Part shown: piece by piece, positions 16,880 through 25,885 of the stretch
How positions within the stretch are numbered: position 1 is the stretch's first letter
How the letters are laid out: each line of letters opens with the position of its first letter
Assembly (NCBI GenBank): GCA_036339375.1
Contig: JAYZBC010000066.1
Span: 14,093 to 78,092, forward strand
Direction of reading: 5' to 3'
DNA length: 64,000 nt
From: JAYZBC01 sp036339375
GTDB lineage: Bacteria; Pseudomonadota; Alphaproteobacteria; MPNO01; UBA2964
Notes under the pieces: generated by a model
Told to the model about the DNA's origin: nothing
The model's database searches: none
The model's input: only the letters and a program-made list of their open reading frames with translations
Translations under genes and position numbers: made by a program

Positions 16880-19800
16880 ATGGCAGAAATCTCAACGATA
16901 ACAACGACTTCTAAAAATGGCTGGCAATTCTGGATTGATCGTGGCGGCACGTTCACAGATTTTGTAGCTCAGGCGCCGGACGGCAAACTGACCACCCACA
17001 AGCTTTTGTCGGAAAACCCGGAACGTTACAAAGACGCAGCGATCCAGGGAATTCGGGAGCTCCTCAGTCTAGCCGAAGACGCGCCAATTTTGGAAGAGGC
17101 TATTGACACTGTCAAGATGGGCACCACGGTAGCGACCAATGCGCTATTGGAGCGTAAAGGTGACCGCACAGTACTGTTAATCACCAAGGGATTTCGGGAC
17201 GCACTCAGAATCGGCTATCAAAACCGGCCCCATCTTTTTGCCCGACATATTGTGCTACCAGAGCTACTCTATGAGCGCGTAATAGAGGTTGATGAGCGTC
17301 TGTCGGCCGACGGCGACGTACTAATCGAAATTGATCTGGACAGCGCCCGTGACGCCCTAGAGGTGGCCCTTAACGATGGTATACAATCAGCTGCAGTTGT
17401 GTTCCTGCACGGTTATCGTCATCATACTCACGAGATTGCGATAGCTGAACTAGCGCGAAAAGTCGGTTTCAGCCAGGTTTCGGTTTCTCATGAGGTGAGC
17501 CCGCTGATGAAGCTGGTAGGCCGTGGCGACACCACAGTTGTTGATGCTTATGTCTCGCCAATTCTTAGGCGTTACGTCGATTTGATATCATCAAATTTAG
17601 GAGAAGCGCGCTTAATGTTCATGCAATCGAATGGAGGGCTCGCGGACGCACGCTATTTCCGTGGTAAGGATTCGATCCTGTCCGGGCCGGCGGGCGGTAT
17701 CGTCGGCGCAGTCCGCACCGCTGCTATGGCAGGCTATGACAAAATAATCTCGTTTGATATGGGGGGGACTTCTACTGACGTCGCGCATTTTGACGGCGAA
17801 TATGAGCGAGCCTTCGAAACACTGGTTGCTGGTGTTCGTATGCGAGCCCCGATGATGCAGATTCATACAGTGGCTGCTGGCGGTGGCTCAATACTCCACT
17901 TCGATGGTACACGCTACAGGGTTGGTCCAGATTCAGCTGGCGCGAATCCGGGTCCATCATGTTACCGTCGAGGCGGGCCCCTTTGTGTCACCGACGCGAA
18001 CGTGATGGTTGGAAAAATTCGCTCCGAGTTCTTCCCTCGCGTATTCGGTACAGACGGCAACGAACCTTTGGACGAAACAATCGTGCATGAAAAATTTACC
18101 AAGCTTGTCGCTGAAATTGAGCGAGAGACTGGCGATAAGCGTTCGCCTGTAGAGGCCGCAGAGGGTTTTCTAATGATCGCGGTTGAGAACATGGCTAAAG
18201 CAATTAAACAGATTTCGATTCAACGCGGCCACGATGTTACCGGATACACCCTGAACAGCTTTGGTGGCGCAGGAGGGCAGCATGCTTGCCTAGTAGCTGA
18301 CGCGCTTGGTATCAAACGGGTTTTTATCCATCCTTTTGCTGGCGTTCTTTCGGCCTACGGTATGGGGCTTGCAGATCTCCGAGTCATGCGGGAGCGCGCT
18401 GTGGAAGCAACTCTAGACGACGCTTTGATCAAGGACTTGAAAAATATCTTCGCTGAAATGGAGGCTGATGGTCGTATGGAGATGGAGCGCCAAGGCGGCG
18501 ATGCAGCACGCACTAATGTCCTTCACAAAGTACATTTGCGCTACGAGGGGACGGATTCACCACTAATCGTGGACTTTGCCGATTCTCTATCAATGGTTGG
18601 GGAATTCGAAGTGGCTCATCACCAGCACTACGGTTTCATTGCGCCTGAAAAGAGCCACATCGTCGAGGCTATCAACGTTGAGGTAATTTCGAGCGGTACC
18701 GATGTTGCCGACCCCGAACTTGAAATTGGTCCAAGCGATCCGCCCCCACCGCTCGCCGAGGTTGATACCTATATGGCCGGTGCATCGCATCAAACCTCAG
18801 TATATGACCGCGAGACAATGAATCCTGGGTGCCGTATTATCGGCCCAGCGATCATCAAAGAAGCTATTGCCACTACTATACTAGAGCCTGGCTGGGGCGC
18901 CGAAGTAAATAGCCGAAATCAGTTGGTGCTCACTCGTTTCGAACCGCGCCTATCCCAAACCTCAGTTGGTACGGAAGCGGATCCAGTCATGCTTGAAGTA
19001 TTTAACAACCTTTTTATGTCTATTGCTGAACAAATGGGTGTAGTACTTAAAAACACGTCCTACTCAGTCAACATCAAGGAGCGGCTTGATTTCTCCTGTG
19101 CAGTGTTCGCCGCTGACAGTAGCTTGGTCGCCAATGCTCCTCATATTCCAGTACATTTAGGATCCATGAGCGAAAGCGTGAAGACAGTGGTCGAACAGCG
19201 CGCGGGAACCATTGTGCCAGGGGACGTGTTTATGCTTAACACGCCTTATAACGGCGGCACTCATTTGCCCGATGTCACTGTAATCACGCCAGTGTTCGAC
19301 AGCGCAGGCAAAGATATCCTGTTTTATGTCGCATCGCGGGGCCATCATGCAGAGATCGGGGGTATCACACCTGGCTCTGTACCACCTAACTCGACCCATA
19401 TCGACGAGGAAGGTGTTCTTATTGATAATTTCCAACTCGTCTCTGGCGGCCGGTTGCTTGAAGCAGAGACTGAAAAGTTGTTCACTACCGCACCCTATCC
19501 GACGCGCAATTTCCGCCACAACCTCGCCGATCTCAAGGCACATATCGCGGGCAATGAGAAGGGTGTTCAAGAACTCCGCAAGATGATTGAGCATTTTGGG
19601 CTCGACGTAGTCCACGCCTACATGAAACACGTTCAGGATAACGCTGAGGAATGCGTCCGTCGTGTGCTGGGCGTGTTGACTGACGGTTCATACGAGTACG
19701 AAATGGATTCGGGCGCAAAGATTTGCGTGGACATAAAAGTCGATCGTAAAAACCGTGAGGCAATTATCGATTTCACCGGTACCTCGCCGCAACAAAATTC

Positions 19801-20509
19801 CAATTTCAACGCGCCCTCGTCGGTTTGTATGGCCGCAGTACTTTACGTGTTCCGGCTCATGGTCGACGACGAGATTCCACTCAACGCAGGCTGTCTTAAG
19901 CCACTCAAAGTCATCATCCCAGAAGACTGCATGCTAGCTCCAAAGTATCCTGCTGCCGTAGTCGCGGGCAACGTTGAAACAAGCCAGGCAGTAACTAACG
20001 CGCTAATTGGAGCATTAGGCATCATGGCAGCGGGCCAGGGAACCATGAACAACTTCACCTTTGGCAATAACGCCGGCTACCAAAACTACGAGACCATCTG
20101 CGGTGGTGCTGGCGCTGGCCCTGACTACGACGGCACGAACGCGATTCACACCCACATGACGAACACACTGGCAACCGATCCCGAGATCCTAGAATGGCGC
20201 TTTCCGGTCGTACTCGAATCTTTCTCTATCCGTGAAGAATCAGGTGGTGCTGGCAAGCACCAAGGCGGAAACGGTATCATCCGACGATTGCGCTTCGAAG
20301 AAGCTATGACGGCAGCTGTGGTCTCAGGGCACCGTCGTGTGGCACCGTTCGGCATGGCTGGCGGTGCACCCGGAGAGTGTGGTCACAACTATGTAGAACG
20401 TGCCGACGGAACCGTCGACGAATTACTGGGAACTGACGGCACAGAGATGAATCCAGGTGATGTGTTCGTTATCAAAACTCCGGGTGGTGGTGGCTACGGA
20501 ACAGCCTAG
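16880..20509 (+). CDS. Fused hydantoinase A/B (5-oxoprolinase family)
   Basis: The 1209-residue protein joins two usually separate subunits. The HyuA part starts with GGTFTD (residues 22-27), an ATPase-like motif, and continues with FDMGGTSTDVAHF near residue 291 and FGGAGGQHACLVADALG. The HyuB part starts at about residue 700 (EVFNNLFMSIAEQMG) and includes DFSCAVF, PVHLGSM and a glycine-rich end. Such fusions are ATP-dependent 5-oxoprolinases or N-methylhydantoinases acting on cyclic amides in the cytoplasm; the exact ring is not predictable. Base composition is clearly richer in GC than the flanks. It converges on the LLM gene. Confidence 0.88.
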   Translation: MAEISTITTTSKNGWQFWIDRGGTFTDFVAQAPDGKLTTHKLLSENPERYKDAAIQGIRELLSLAEDAPILEEAIDTVKMGTTVATNALLERKGDRTVLLITKGFRDALRIGYQNRPHLFARHIVLPELLYERVIEVDERLSADGDVLIEIDLDSARDALEVALNDGIQSAAVVFLHGYRHHTHEIAIAELARKVGFSQVSVSHEVSPLMKLVGRGDTTVVDAYVSPILRRYVDLISSNLGEARLMFMQSNGGLADARYFRGKDSILSGPAGGIVGAVRTAAMAGYDKIISFDMGGTSTDVAHFDGEYERAFETLVAGVRMRAPMMQIHTVAAGGGSILHFDGTRYRVGPDSAGANPGPSCYRRGGPLCVTDANVMVGKIRSEFFPRVFGTDGNEPLDETIVHEKFTKLVAEIERETGDKRSPVEAAEGFLMIAVENMAKAIKQISIQRGHDVTGYTLNSFGGAGGQHACLVADALGIKRVFIHPFAGVLSAYGMGLADLRVMRERAVEATLDDALIKDLKNIFAEMEADGRMEMERQGGDAARTNVLHKVHLRYEGTDSPLIVDFADSLSMVGEFEVAHHQHYGFIAPEKSHIVEAINVEVISSGTDVADPELEIGPSDPPPPLAEVDTYMAGASHQTSVYDRETMNPGCRIIGPAIIKEAIATTILEPGWGAEVNSRNQLVLTRFEPRLSQTSVGTEADPVMLEVFNNLFMSIAEQMGVVLKNTSYSVNIKERLDFSCAVFAADSSLVANAPHIPVHLGSMSESVKTVVEQRAGTIVPGDVFMLNTPYNGGTHLPDVTVITPVFDSAGKDILFYVASRGHHAEIGGITPGSVPPNSTHIDEEGVLIDNFQLVSGGRLLEAETEKLFTTAPYPTRNFRHNLADLKAHIAGNEKGVQELRKMIEHFGLDVVHAYMKHVQDNAEECVRRVLGVLTDGSYEYEMDSGAKICVDIKVDRKNREAIIDFTGTSPQQNSNFNAPSSVCMAAVLYVFRLMVDDEIPLNAGCLKPLKVIIPEDCMLAPKYPAAVVAGNVETSQAVTNALIGALGIMAAGQGTMNNFTFGNNAGYQNYETICGGAGAGPDYDGTNAIHTHMTNTLATDPEILEWRFPVVLESFSIREESGGAGKHQGGNGIIRRLRFEEAMTAAVVSGHRRVAPFGMAGGAPGECGHNYVERADGTVDELLGTDGTEMNPGDVFVIKTPGGGGYGTA

Positions 20510-20539
20510 AATTCCACTAAATGAGAGGCTTATTTGAAA

Positions 20540-21484
20540 TCAGCCAAGTTCTGGCAGTATTTCGGCAGCGATCAATTCAATCTGCTCCATGTCAAAACGG
20601 TAGGGAACAAGTGTGATCTGCTGAACACCGGCTTTGAGATGAGCCTGAAGTTGCTCGATGCATTCTTCAACAGTGCCGAGTATCGCACTATCAGTAGTTG
20701 AATCACTCCAGCTAGCAAAGTCCCATTCAGTATTAAGCCATGTCAACATCGGGGCTTCGACATCTTTACGTGATTTTCCGACATAGATAGGAAGCTGGTT
20801 AATACTCTTCAGGGTGTCCGGATCCTTGCCAGCTTCTTTGGCAAAGAAGCGAACCTTGTCCCACGATTTCACAAACCCCTCGGTTGTATAGTAGTAAGTC
20901 AGCCAACCATCGCCGGCCACGCCGGCACGTTTGAGCACGCGATCAACATACCCACCGATCAGGATCGGGGGACGTGGCTTTTGCACCGGTTTTGGTGACA
21001 ACACCGCCTCAGCAAATTCATAAGGCGGATAACTTCCAGTAACCGAATCCTCCTGCCACAACCGGGTCAAAATCTCGAGACTTTGGTCCATGATGTTGCC
21101 GCGCTTATTAAAAGGCACACCAATGGCGTTAAACTCCCGCCTGTACCAACCGGATGCCAAGCCAAGCGTCAAACGACCATTGGAAATTTGGTCAATGCTA
21201 GAGAGCTGCTTAGCAAGTACCACCGGGTTGCGCGTCGGCAACACAAGGACACCAGTCCCAAGCCGGATAGTTTTGGTGCGTGCTGCAACAGCAGTCAACA
21301 CCGAAAGAGAATCTAGGATTGGAAAATAAGGATCGACGCCGAGCAAAATATGATCCCACACCCAAACCGATTCGTAGCCTAATTGCTCCGCACGAATTCC
21401 AAAATCAATCAACGCCTGAGCGTCTGGCATCTCCGGCGCTGCGGTGAAGTTCCGCATTGCAATGCCTACGATGTTACTTGCCAT
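20540..21484 (-). CDS. LLM-class flavin- or F420-dependent oxidoreductase
   Basis: A 314-residue luciferase-like TIM barrel. Recognisable parts are AEQLGYESVWVWDHIL, TKTIRLGTGVLVLPTRNPVVLAKQ, SIDQISNGRLTLGLASGW and PPILIGGYVDRVLKRAG, the usual order in LLM proteins. The family includes FMN monooxygenases and F420-dependent dehydrogenases; I cannot separate these from sequence. It is the last of four genes on the minus strand, 42 bases after CoA-transferase B, and converges on the hydantoinase gene. Confidence 0.85.
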   Translation of the reverse strand: MASNIVGIAMRNFTAAPEMPDAQALIDFGIRAEQLGYESVWVWDHILLGVDPYFPILDSLSVLTAVAARTKTIRLGTGVLVLPTRNPVVLAKQLSSIDQISNGRLTLGLASGWYRREFNAIGVPFNKRGNIMDQSLEILTRLWQEDSVTGSYPPYEFAEAVLSPKPVQKPRPPILIGGYVDRVLKRAGVAGDGWLTYYYTTEGFVKSWDKVRFFAKEAGKDPDTLKSINQLPIYVGKSRKDVEAPMLTWLNTEWDFASWSDSTTDSAILGTVEECIEQLQAHLKAGVQQITLVPYRFDMEQIELIAAEILPELG

Positions 21485-21526
21485 ATTGGTTCCCTTTTTC
21501 TAGTTAAGCCTGCCGGATGGGCAAGG

Positions 21527-22297
21527 TCAGGCGATGTAAACACGGTCGGGGTCAAACTCACGTAGCACAGCAAGTTCGTCATCGGTCGGGGGTTCGGTGA
21601 TCTTTATTTCGTTGTCAAATAGCAGGTCAAAGCCGGTATTTTCCCGCACCTGCTCAACGCTCACGCCAGCATGCAGCGCCTGAACCTTCATGCGTTTGCT
21701 CTCCTCGTCGAAGCCAAGGATGGCAAGATCAGTAATGACCTCGGCAGGTCCACCAGTAGTCAGGCCAGCATCGACGCGGCTTGACCCACCGTGCCAAAAT
21801 CCAGTGCTGGTAACGAAGTCGACTTTTTCAACAAACCGCCGCTTCTCGTGTAGCATCGCAACGAGCATTTGAGTCAAGCTAGCAATATCGTTGCCGCCGC
21901 CTGTACCGGGTAGACGGATTTTGGGGTTATCAGCATCACCAATAAACGACGAGTTAAGGTTTCCAAATTGGTCAATCTGGGCACCGCCCATGAAACCAAT
22001 ATCGACATAACCGCGCTGCAACAACAGCAGCACGTCAGTATTGGACAGCACCATGTTAGCGCGGCGGGTACAACGTTGCTCGTTGGTAGACGGTGGCAGC
22101 TCCCCGGGCACGATGAAAGGACCCAGGGTGCCACCCTCGAACAGGATCGTCAGTCCGGGTGCATGCATGCGTTGTGCCAGCGTCGCCGCCAGTAGCGGAA
22201 TGCCAACGCCCGCGAAAACGGTCTGCCCGTCTTTGAGAAGCCGACTGCTCATTACCGCGAGAAGCTCGGATGCGCTGTGCCCTCCGTTTTCAGTCAT
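21527..22297 (-). CDS. CoA-transferase beta subunit (GctB/IpdB-like)
   Basis: A 256-residue subunit of a type I CoA-transferase-fold enzyme. It contains VFAGVGIPLLAATLAQRMHAP, the segment LTILFEGGTLG where the family places its active-site region, and GYVDIGFMGGAQIDQFGNLN, PGTGGGNDIASL. Relatives are glutaconate CoA-transferase B, 3-oxoacid CoA-transferases and IpdB, a CoA-ester hydrolase of steroid ring opening. The start is the ATG at 22297 (MTENGG), overlapping the alpha-subunit stop by eight bases; a longer frame to 22390 would run far into that gene. Confidence 0.85.
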   Translation of the reverse strand: MTENGGHSASELLAVMSSRLLKDGQTVFAGVGIPLLAATLAQRMHAPGLTILFEGGTLGPFIVPGELPPSTNEQRCTRRANMVLSNTDVLLLLQRGYVDIGFMGGAQIDQFGNLNSSFIGDADNPKIRLPGTGGGNDIASLTQMLVAMLHEKRRFVEKVDFVTSTGFWHGGSSRVDAGLTTGGPAEVITDLAILGFDEESKRMKVQALHAGVSVEQVRENTGFDLLFDNEIKITEPPTDDELAVLREFDPDRVYIA

Positions 22298-23243
22298 TGT
22301 GGACGCTCCTACCCCTAATAGTAGCATCGATAAGGTTATCCATTCCCAAAAGCTCAAGGTAGGCGGCCCAGTTCTTTGGACCGTAAACAAAACGCTCGAG
22401 ATACTCCTTTATGCCTGCCACGGGATCCTTCGTCGTTGATTCAGCATAGGCATCCAGGTTAGGAAGGAATGGCTCGTAGACGCCGTAACATTCATGAGGC
22501 GCACAGCCATAAGGCACCTCAACCACCGCGTCGACGGTTATGAATGGAATCCGGGTCTGGTCAGGCTGGCGTCTAATTTGATCGTTGGAAACGATGCGTT
22601 CAGTGGTGAGTATAACTTTGTTCGCCGCCATAGCTATATCCGCATCCATAAACGGCAAACCATCCATTTGAGCATTGCCGTATGGATCGCAGCGCTGGAC
22701 ATGGATCAACGCAACGTCCGGGTTGAGCGCGGGGACCAACAGTAGCTTGTCGCCAGTATACGGACATTCCATTTCGTGCGTGTCGTCTATACGCTCTCCT
22801 ACGTCTGACCCCATCATGGTACGGGTCGGCATGAACGGCAAGCCCATAGCCCCGGCGCGGTAGCGCAGTCCAATCGCCATGTGGCTCCATTCTTCGAACC
22901 GCGCCAACTTGTTTTCAGTGTAATGACGCATCACTTTGGAAACACCCCAGACAATACCCTGGCTGAACCAGCTTGTAACGATGTGTCTGCTCGCGCCAGA
23001 ACCGTAAAATAGATCTCCTTCAGTCGAAGTGATGCTACGTGACACCGTGAGGTCCTTGCGTCCGGCGCGGATCAGTGCCCAAACAATTGCCATTGGCGTT
23101 CGCGATAGAGTGCAACCACCAAGCGCCACATGATCGCCGTCGACAACTAGCGCGGCCGCATCTTCGAGCGAAACCACTTTGTCGCGCAAGCTACGGTTGC
23201 GCGCTTCAGTTTCTCTCCGAACCTCAGAGTAAGATTTGATCAC
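22290..23243 (-). CDS. CoA-transferase alpha subunit (GctA/IpdA-like)
   Basis: A 317-residue partner of the downstream beta subunit. It has the opening VVSLEDAAALVVDGDHVALGG, the SRTPMAIVWALIRAG helix, and the LVPALNPDVALIHVQRCDPYGNAQ segment of the GctA family. Together the pair would transfer CoA between acids, or hydrolyse a CoA ester as IpdAB does. It starts 38 bases after the PLP-enzyme stop and overlaps the beta subunit by eight bases, indicating one operon. Confidence 0.86.
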   Translation of the reverse strand: MIKSYSEVRRETEARNRSLRDKVVSLEDAAALVVDGDHVALGGCTLSRTPMAIVWALIRAGRKDLTVSRSITSTEGDLFYGSGASRHIVTSWFSQGIVWGVSKVMRHYTENKLARFEEWSHMAIGLRYRAGAMGLPFMPTRTMMGSDVGERIDDTHEMECPYTGDKLLLVPALNPDVALIHVQRCDPYGNAQMDGLPFMDADIAMAANKVILTTERIVSNDQIRRQPDQTRIPFITVDAVVEVPYGCAPHECYGVYEPFLPNLDAYAESTTKDPVAGIKEYLERFVYGPKNWAAYLELLGMDNLIDATIRGRSVHND

Positions 23244-23281
23244 AATGTGTCTACCTCCCTCCTAGAACCCAAACCATACGG

Positions 23282-24769
23282 TCAAATGCCGGTTCGTTCA
23301 TTGAATTCTTCAATCAATCTGTCCCACATCGGCAACACTTTACGCAGATCTTTCCAAAAACGCTGATCAGCTCGCTGATCAAATTCCTCTAGGCTCACGC
23401 CCCGCTGCTCAACCCAGGTGAAATATCCGAGATTAAAGATCCGGCGACGCTCTCGATGACCAGTCTCTATATAATGATCGCCGTCAACGCCAATCAAGTG
23501 GCGGGCGTATGTCTCTCCCGCCGCCACAGCGTCAAAATCACCAGAAAAATCCGCAGCCACTGTCTTGTCGCGTTCGCTGTCGTAGAGGCCCGAGCTGTCA
23601 GTGGCAACGGTAACAATCAAATCCTGCTCGGTTAGATCGAAATAGCGAGCAGTTTTAATTGCGGCCAATATGTTGGCAATGCCTGAGAGACCAAGGTGCC
23701 CAAATTCAATAGCGGCGCTCGAATCAATACTCCGGTTTTTCACGAGATAATCACGACCTATGTCGGTGTTGAACAACACGTTCAGCCTATCGCAGCTTGC
23801 ATCTGAGACACCAGCCACAGCATCAGTGTTCATGACGTTTTGTATCAGAGGAATGTGCTTGTCGCCGATGCCCTGAATATTGTGCGCGCCATAACCATTG
23901 TAAAGCATAGTTGGGCACTCGATTGGCTCGACTGCGACGGTCCGCGCGCCGTGCTCGGCCTTCAGGTAGTCGCCCGCAGCTAACGTACCACCCGAGCCTG
24001 TCCCTGCAACAAAGGCCGCAAGCTCCAGGCCGGGGTCTTTTTCTCTAAGGTGGCAATACACTCTTTCTAATGCCGGCCCTGTACAGCGAAAATGAATTAG
24101 ATAGTTGGCAAATTCGGAGAACTGATTGAGGATAACGTTGGCCGAATCTCTGGCAAGTTCATCGCAAGCATCGTAAATCTCCTTTACGTTGCTCTCCGAG
24201 CCCGGTGTCCTAATGATGTCTTCGGGCTGGTTAATCCAGCGTTGCAGCCATTCAAAACGTTCGGCGCTCATACCCTCAGGCAAAACTGCAACGCTGCGAC
24301 AACCAAGGATTCGTCCGATAGCGACACCGCCTCGGCAGTAGTTTCCTGTCGAGGGCCAGATTGCCCGGTCGCGGTCAGGATCGAACTGCCCCGTCACGAT
24401 ACGTGAGACCAAACATGCATAGGCTGCAAGCACTTTATGCGCTCCGATCATCGGAAACCGGTCGCCAAGCGCAACGGCTATCGGCGCATCAACGCCCGTG
24501 AGTTCTCGCCGCAGTACGATAAATCCCGGCGTAGCCACTGTGCCAAGGCCGCGCTCATCGTTAAACCAATGAACACGAAACAGATTCACGGGATCGGGAG
24601 CAGAAATATCGACACCAGCAACCCTTGCCGAAACTTTAGCAGGAATTTTTGAGGGGTCTGCCAATTGTTCCAATGTTGGCAAGAGCACGCCTGCCGTGCG
24701 GAGATGCTCGACAGCACTGTCATAAGCCTTCCGGTCGACGACCTCTGTTGGGAACTCTCCGAACTTCAT
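23282..24769 (-). CDS. PLP-dependent enzyme of tryptophan-synthase-beta fold
   Basis: A 495-residue fold-type II PLP protein. The Schiff-base lysine is most likely K112 in GAHKVLAAYACL; the substrate-loop motif STGN is at residues 140-143, and a glycine-rich phosphate cup reads AGTGSGGTLAAGDYL. Relatives are cysteine synthases, serine/threonine dehydratases and threonine synthases. It is longer than cysteine synthase (about 310), with extra residues at both ends, and I cannot assign a substrate. It is first of the minus-strand operon in the GC-rich block, so it may process an amino acid or amine made there. Confidence 0.8.
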   Translation of the reverse strand: MKFGEFPTEVVDRKAYDSAVEHLRTAGVLLPTLEQLADPSKIPAKVSARVAGVDISAPDPVNLFRVHWFNDERGLGTVATPGFIVLRRELTGVDAPIAVALGDRFPMIGAHKVLAAYACLVSRIVTGQFDPDRDRAIWPSTGNYCRGGVAIGRILGCRSVAVLPEGMSAERFEWLQRWINQPEDIIRTPGSESNVKEIYDACDELARDSANVILNQFSEFANYLIHFRCTGPALERVYCHLREKDPGLELAAFVAGTGSGGTLAAGDYLKAEHGARTVAVEPIECPTMLYNGYGAHNIQGIGDKHIPLIQNVMNTDAVAGVSDASCDRLNVLFNTDIGRDYLVKNRSIDSSAAIEFGHLGLSGIANILAAIKTARYFDLTEQDLIVTVATDSSGLYDSERDKTVAADFSGDFDAVAAGETYARHLIGVDGDHYIETGHRERRRIFNLGYFTWVEQRGVSLEEFDQRADQRFWKDLRKVLPMWDRLIEEFNERTGI

Positions 24770-25311
24770 CCCTTGCGCCCACCCTCTACCTGATCGATGA
24801 GGTTCTATTTACGAATGCAAAAACATTATCTTTATTATGCATTCTAGTTACGATTTGGGTTCTTATAATTATCGGTATTTTATTACTATGTCTAGTATCA
24901 GAAGGTAAGGGTGCTAGTGGGGTTTTAAGTAATTTTTTATCTTTACGTGACATAGGTTTCTTGTTGAGAGGTTTGTATAGAAGTTTTCACCATCTCAAAC
25001 TAGGACACCGTCCCAACATTAAAAGCATTGACTCCAAGAAAATGTATCTCACCGAAAACAGGTAATCTCCTTGATCAAAGCCGCCAAGGGAAAACCAGGG
25101 CACCGCGTTTGAGCCCGGACCCTTTCTGGTTGAAGGTCGTAGATTAGGATTTCTATTTGGTATTTGATGTGAAAAAAGCCGCGGCGGCATCAAATATCTT
25201 AAAATTGAAAAACTGAAAATTACTAATTGAGCGTAGTTTGATGATAAAAATTTTATTATCAGGTCCAACTCCAGTTAATATGCTTAGAACTAGAAAAATC
25301 ATTACATTATT
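24770..25311. other. Gene-free gap at the right edge of the GC-rich block
   Basis: This 542-base region has no gene I can support. Composition drops back to AT-rich just after 24790. A frame on the plus strand encodes a hydrophobic run (CILVTIWVLIIIGILLLCLV) near 24840-24900, but it has no usable start outside the antisense of the PLP gene. A local GC-rich patch at 25075-25140 sits in AT-rich DNA. The region could be degraded sequence left by an insertion, and must include the promoter of the PLP operon. Confidence 0.5.
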
Positions 25312-25743
25312 TTATGGCCAACTTTGATCTTTTGTCATTTCTTCTTTTTTGCGTATAAAGGGAATTTTTGCCTTACAGTAGGTATGTTTTTCCACTAACT
25401 CCTCATTTACAAAATGTAAAAGATCAAGCCCTCTATAAGCGCCTGAACGATCTTTCTCCTCTAAAGTGAGAACCCAGCGTATCATAGCTTTTCCCTCGTC
25501 AACGTCTAAAAATATGTCTTCGGTGTAAAAGCGCATTTTACCAAAAACACCGGAAAACTGGGGCCGAAACGCTTCCCTAATCGCCTCCTTACCTATATTG
25601 CGATTACCATTAAACTCATCATAAATTCCGTCTTTAGAAAAATATGACATAACCTCGTCTATGTCCTCACGATTGAAAGCTTCAGTGAAATCAACCACTA
25701 ATTTTTGCAATTTCGTGCGAGCTTTGTCGCTATTTGACATCAA
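25312..25743 (-). CDS. NTF2-like / SnoaL-like domain protein
   Basis: A 143-residue single-domain protein with the pattern FTEAFNREDIDEVMSYFSKD then YDEFNGNRNIGKEAIREAF, which is typical of the SnoaL-like NTF2 fold used for small hydratases, isomerases and dioxygenase beta subunits. It has no clear catalytic signature. Downstream strands (DIFLDVDEGKAMIRWVL, YRGLDLLHFVNEELVEKH) complete the cone-shaped fold. It is divergent from the adjacent acyl-CoA ligase gene, with which it may share a promoter region. Confidence 0.7.
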   Translation of the reverse strand: MMSNSDKARTKLQKLVVDFTEAFNREDIDEVMSYFSKDGIYDEFNGNRNIGKEAIREAFRPQFSGVFGKMRFYTEDIFLDVDEGKAMIRWVLTLEEKDRSGAYRGLDLLHFVNEELVEKHTYCKAKIPFIRKKEEMTKDQSWP

Positions 25744-25885
25744 TTTATTCCTCAGTATTTTGGAAGATTTTGACTCTCTGTTTAATGACTATTTTTGTGT
25801 TAAATTTTGTAAACAACAACTTCACTTGACGATAACCAGTCTGCACACCAGAATCCACCGGCAGTAAAAAAATAGGAGTTTTAAA

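Noticed and set aside
24649..25065. A 138-codon plus-strand frame with a strongly hydrophobic segment
   Set aside because: Its first half is antisense to the PLP gene and there is no usable start in the unique part.
25075..25145. Possible tRNA fragment in a GC-rich patch, as an island attachment site
   Set aside because: No T-loop consensus or cloverleaf arms could be drawn.
24987..25268. A 93-codon minus-strand frame in the gap right of the island
   Set aside because: No ribosome site and no recognisable domain; the low-complexity basic middle looks like chance translation of a GC-rich patch.
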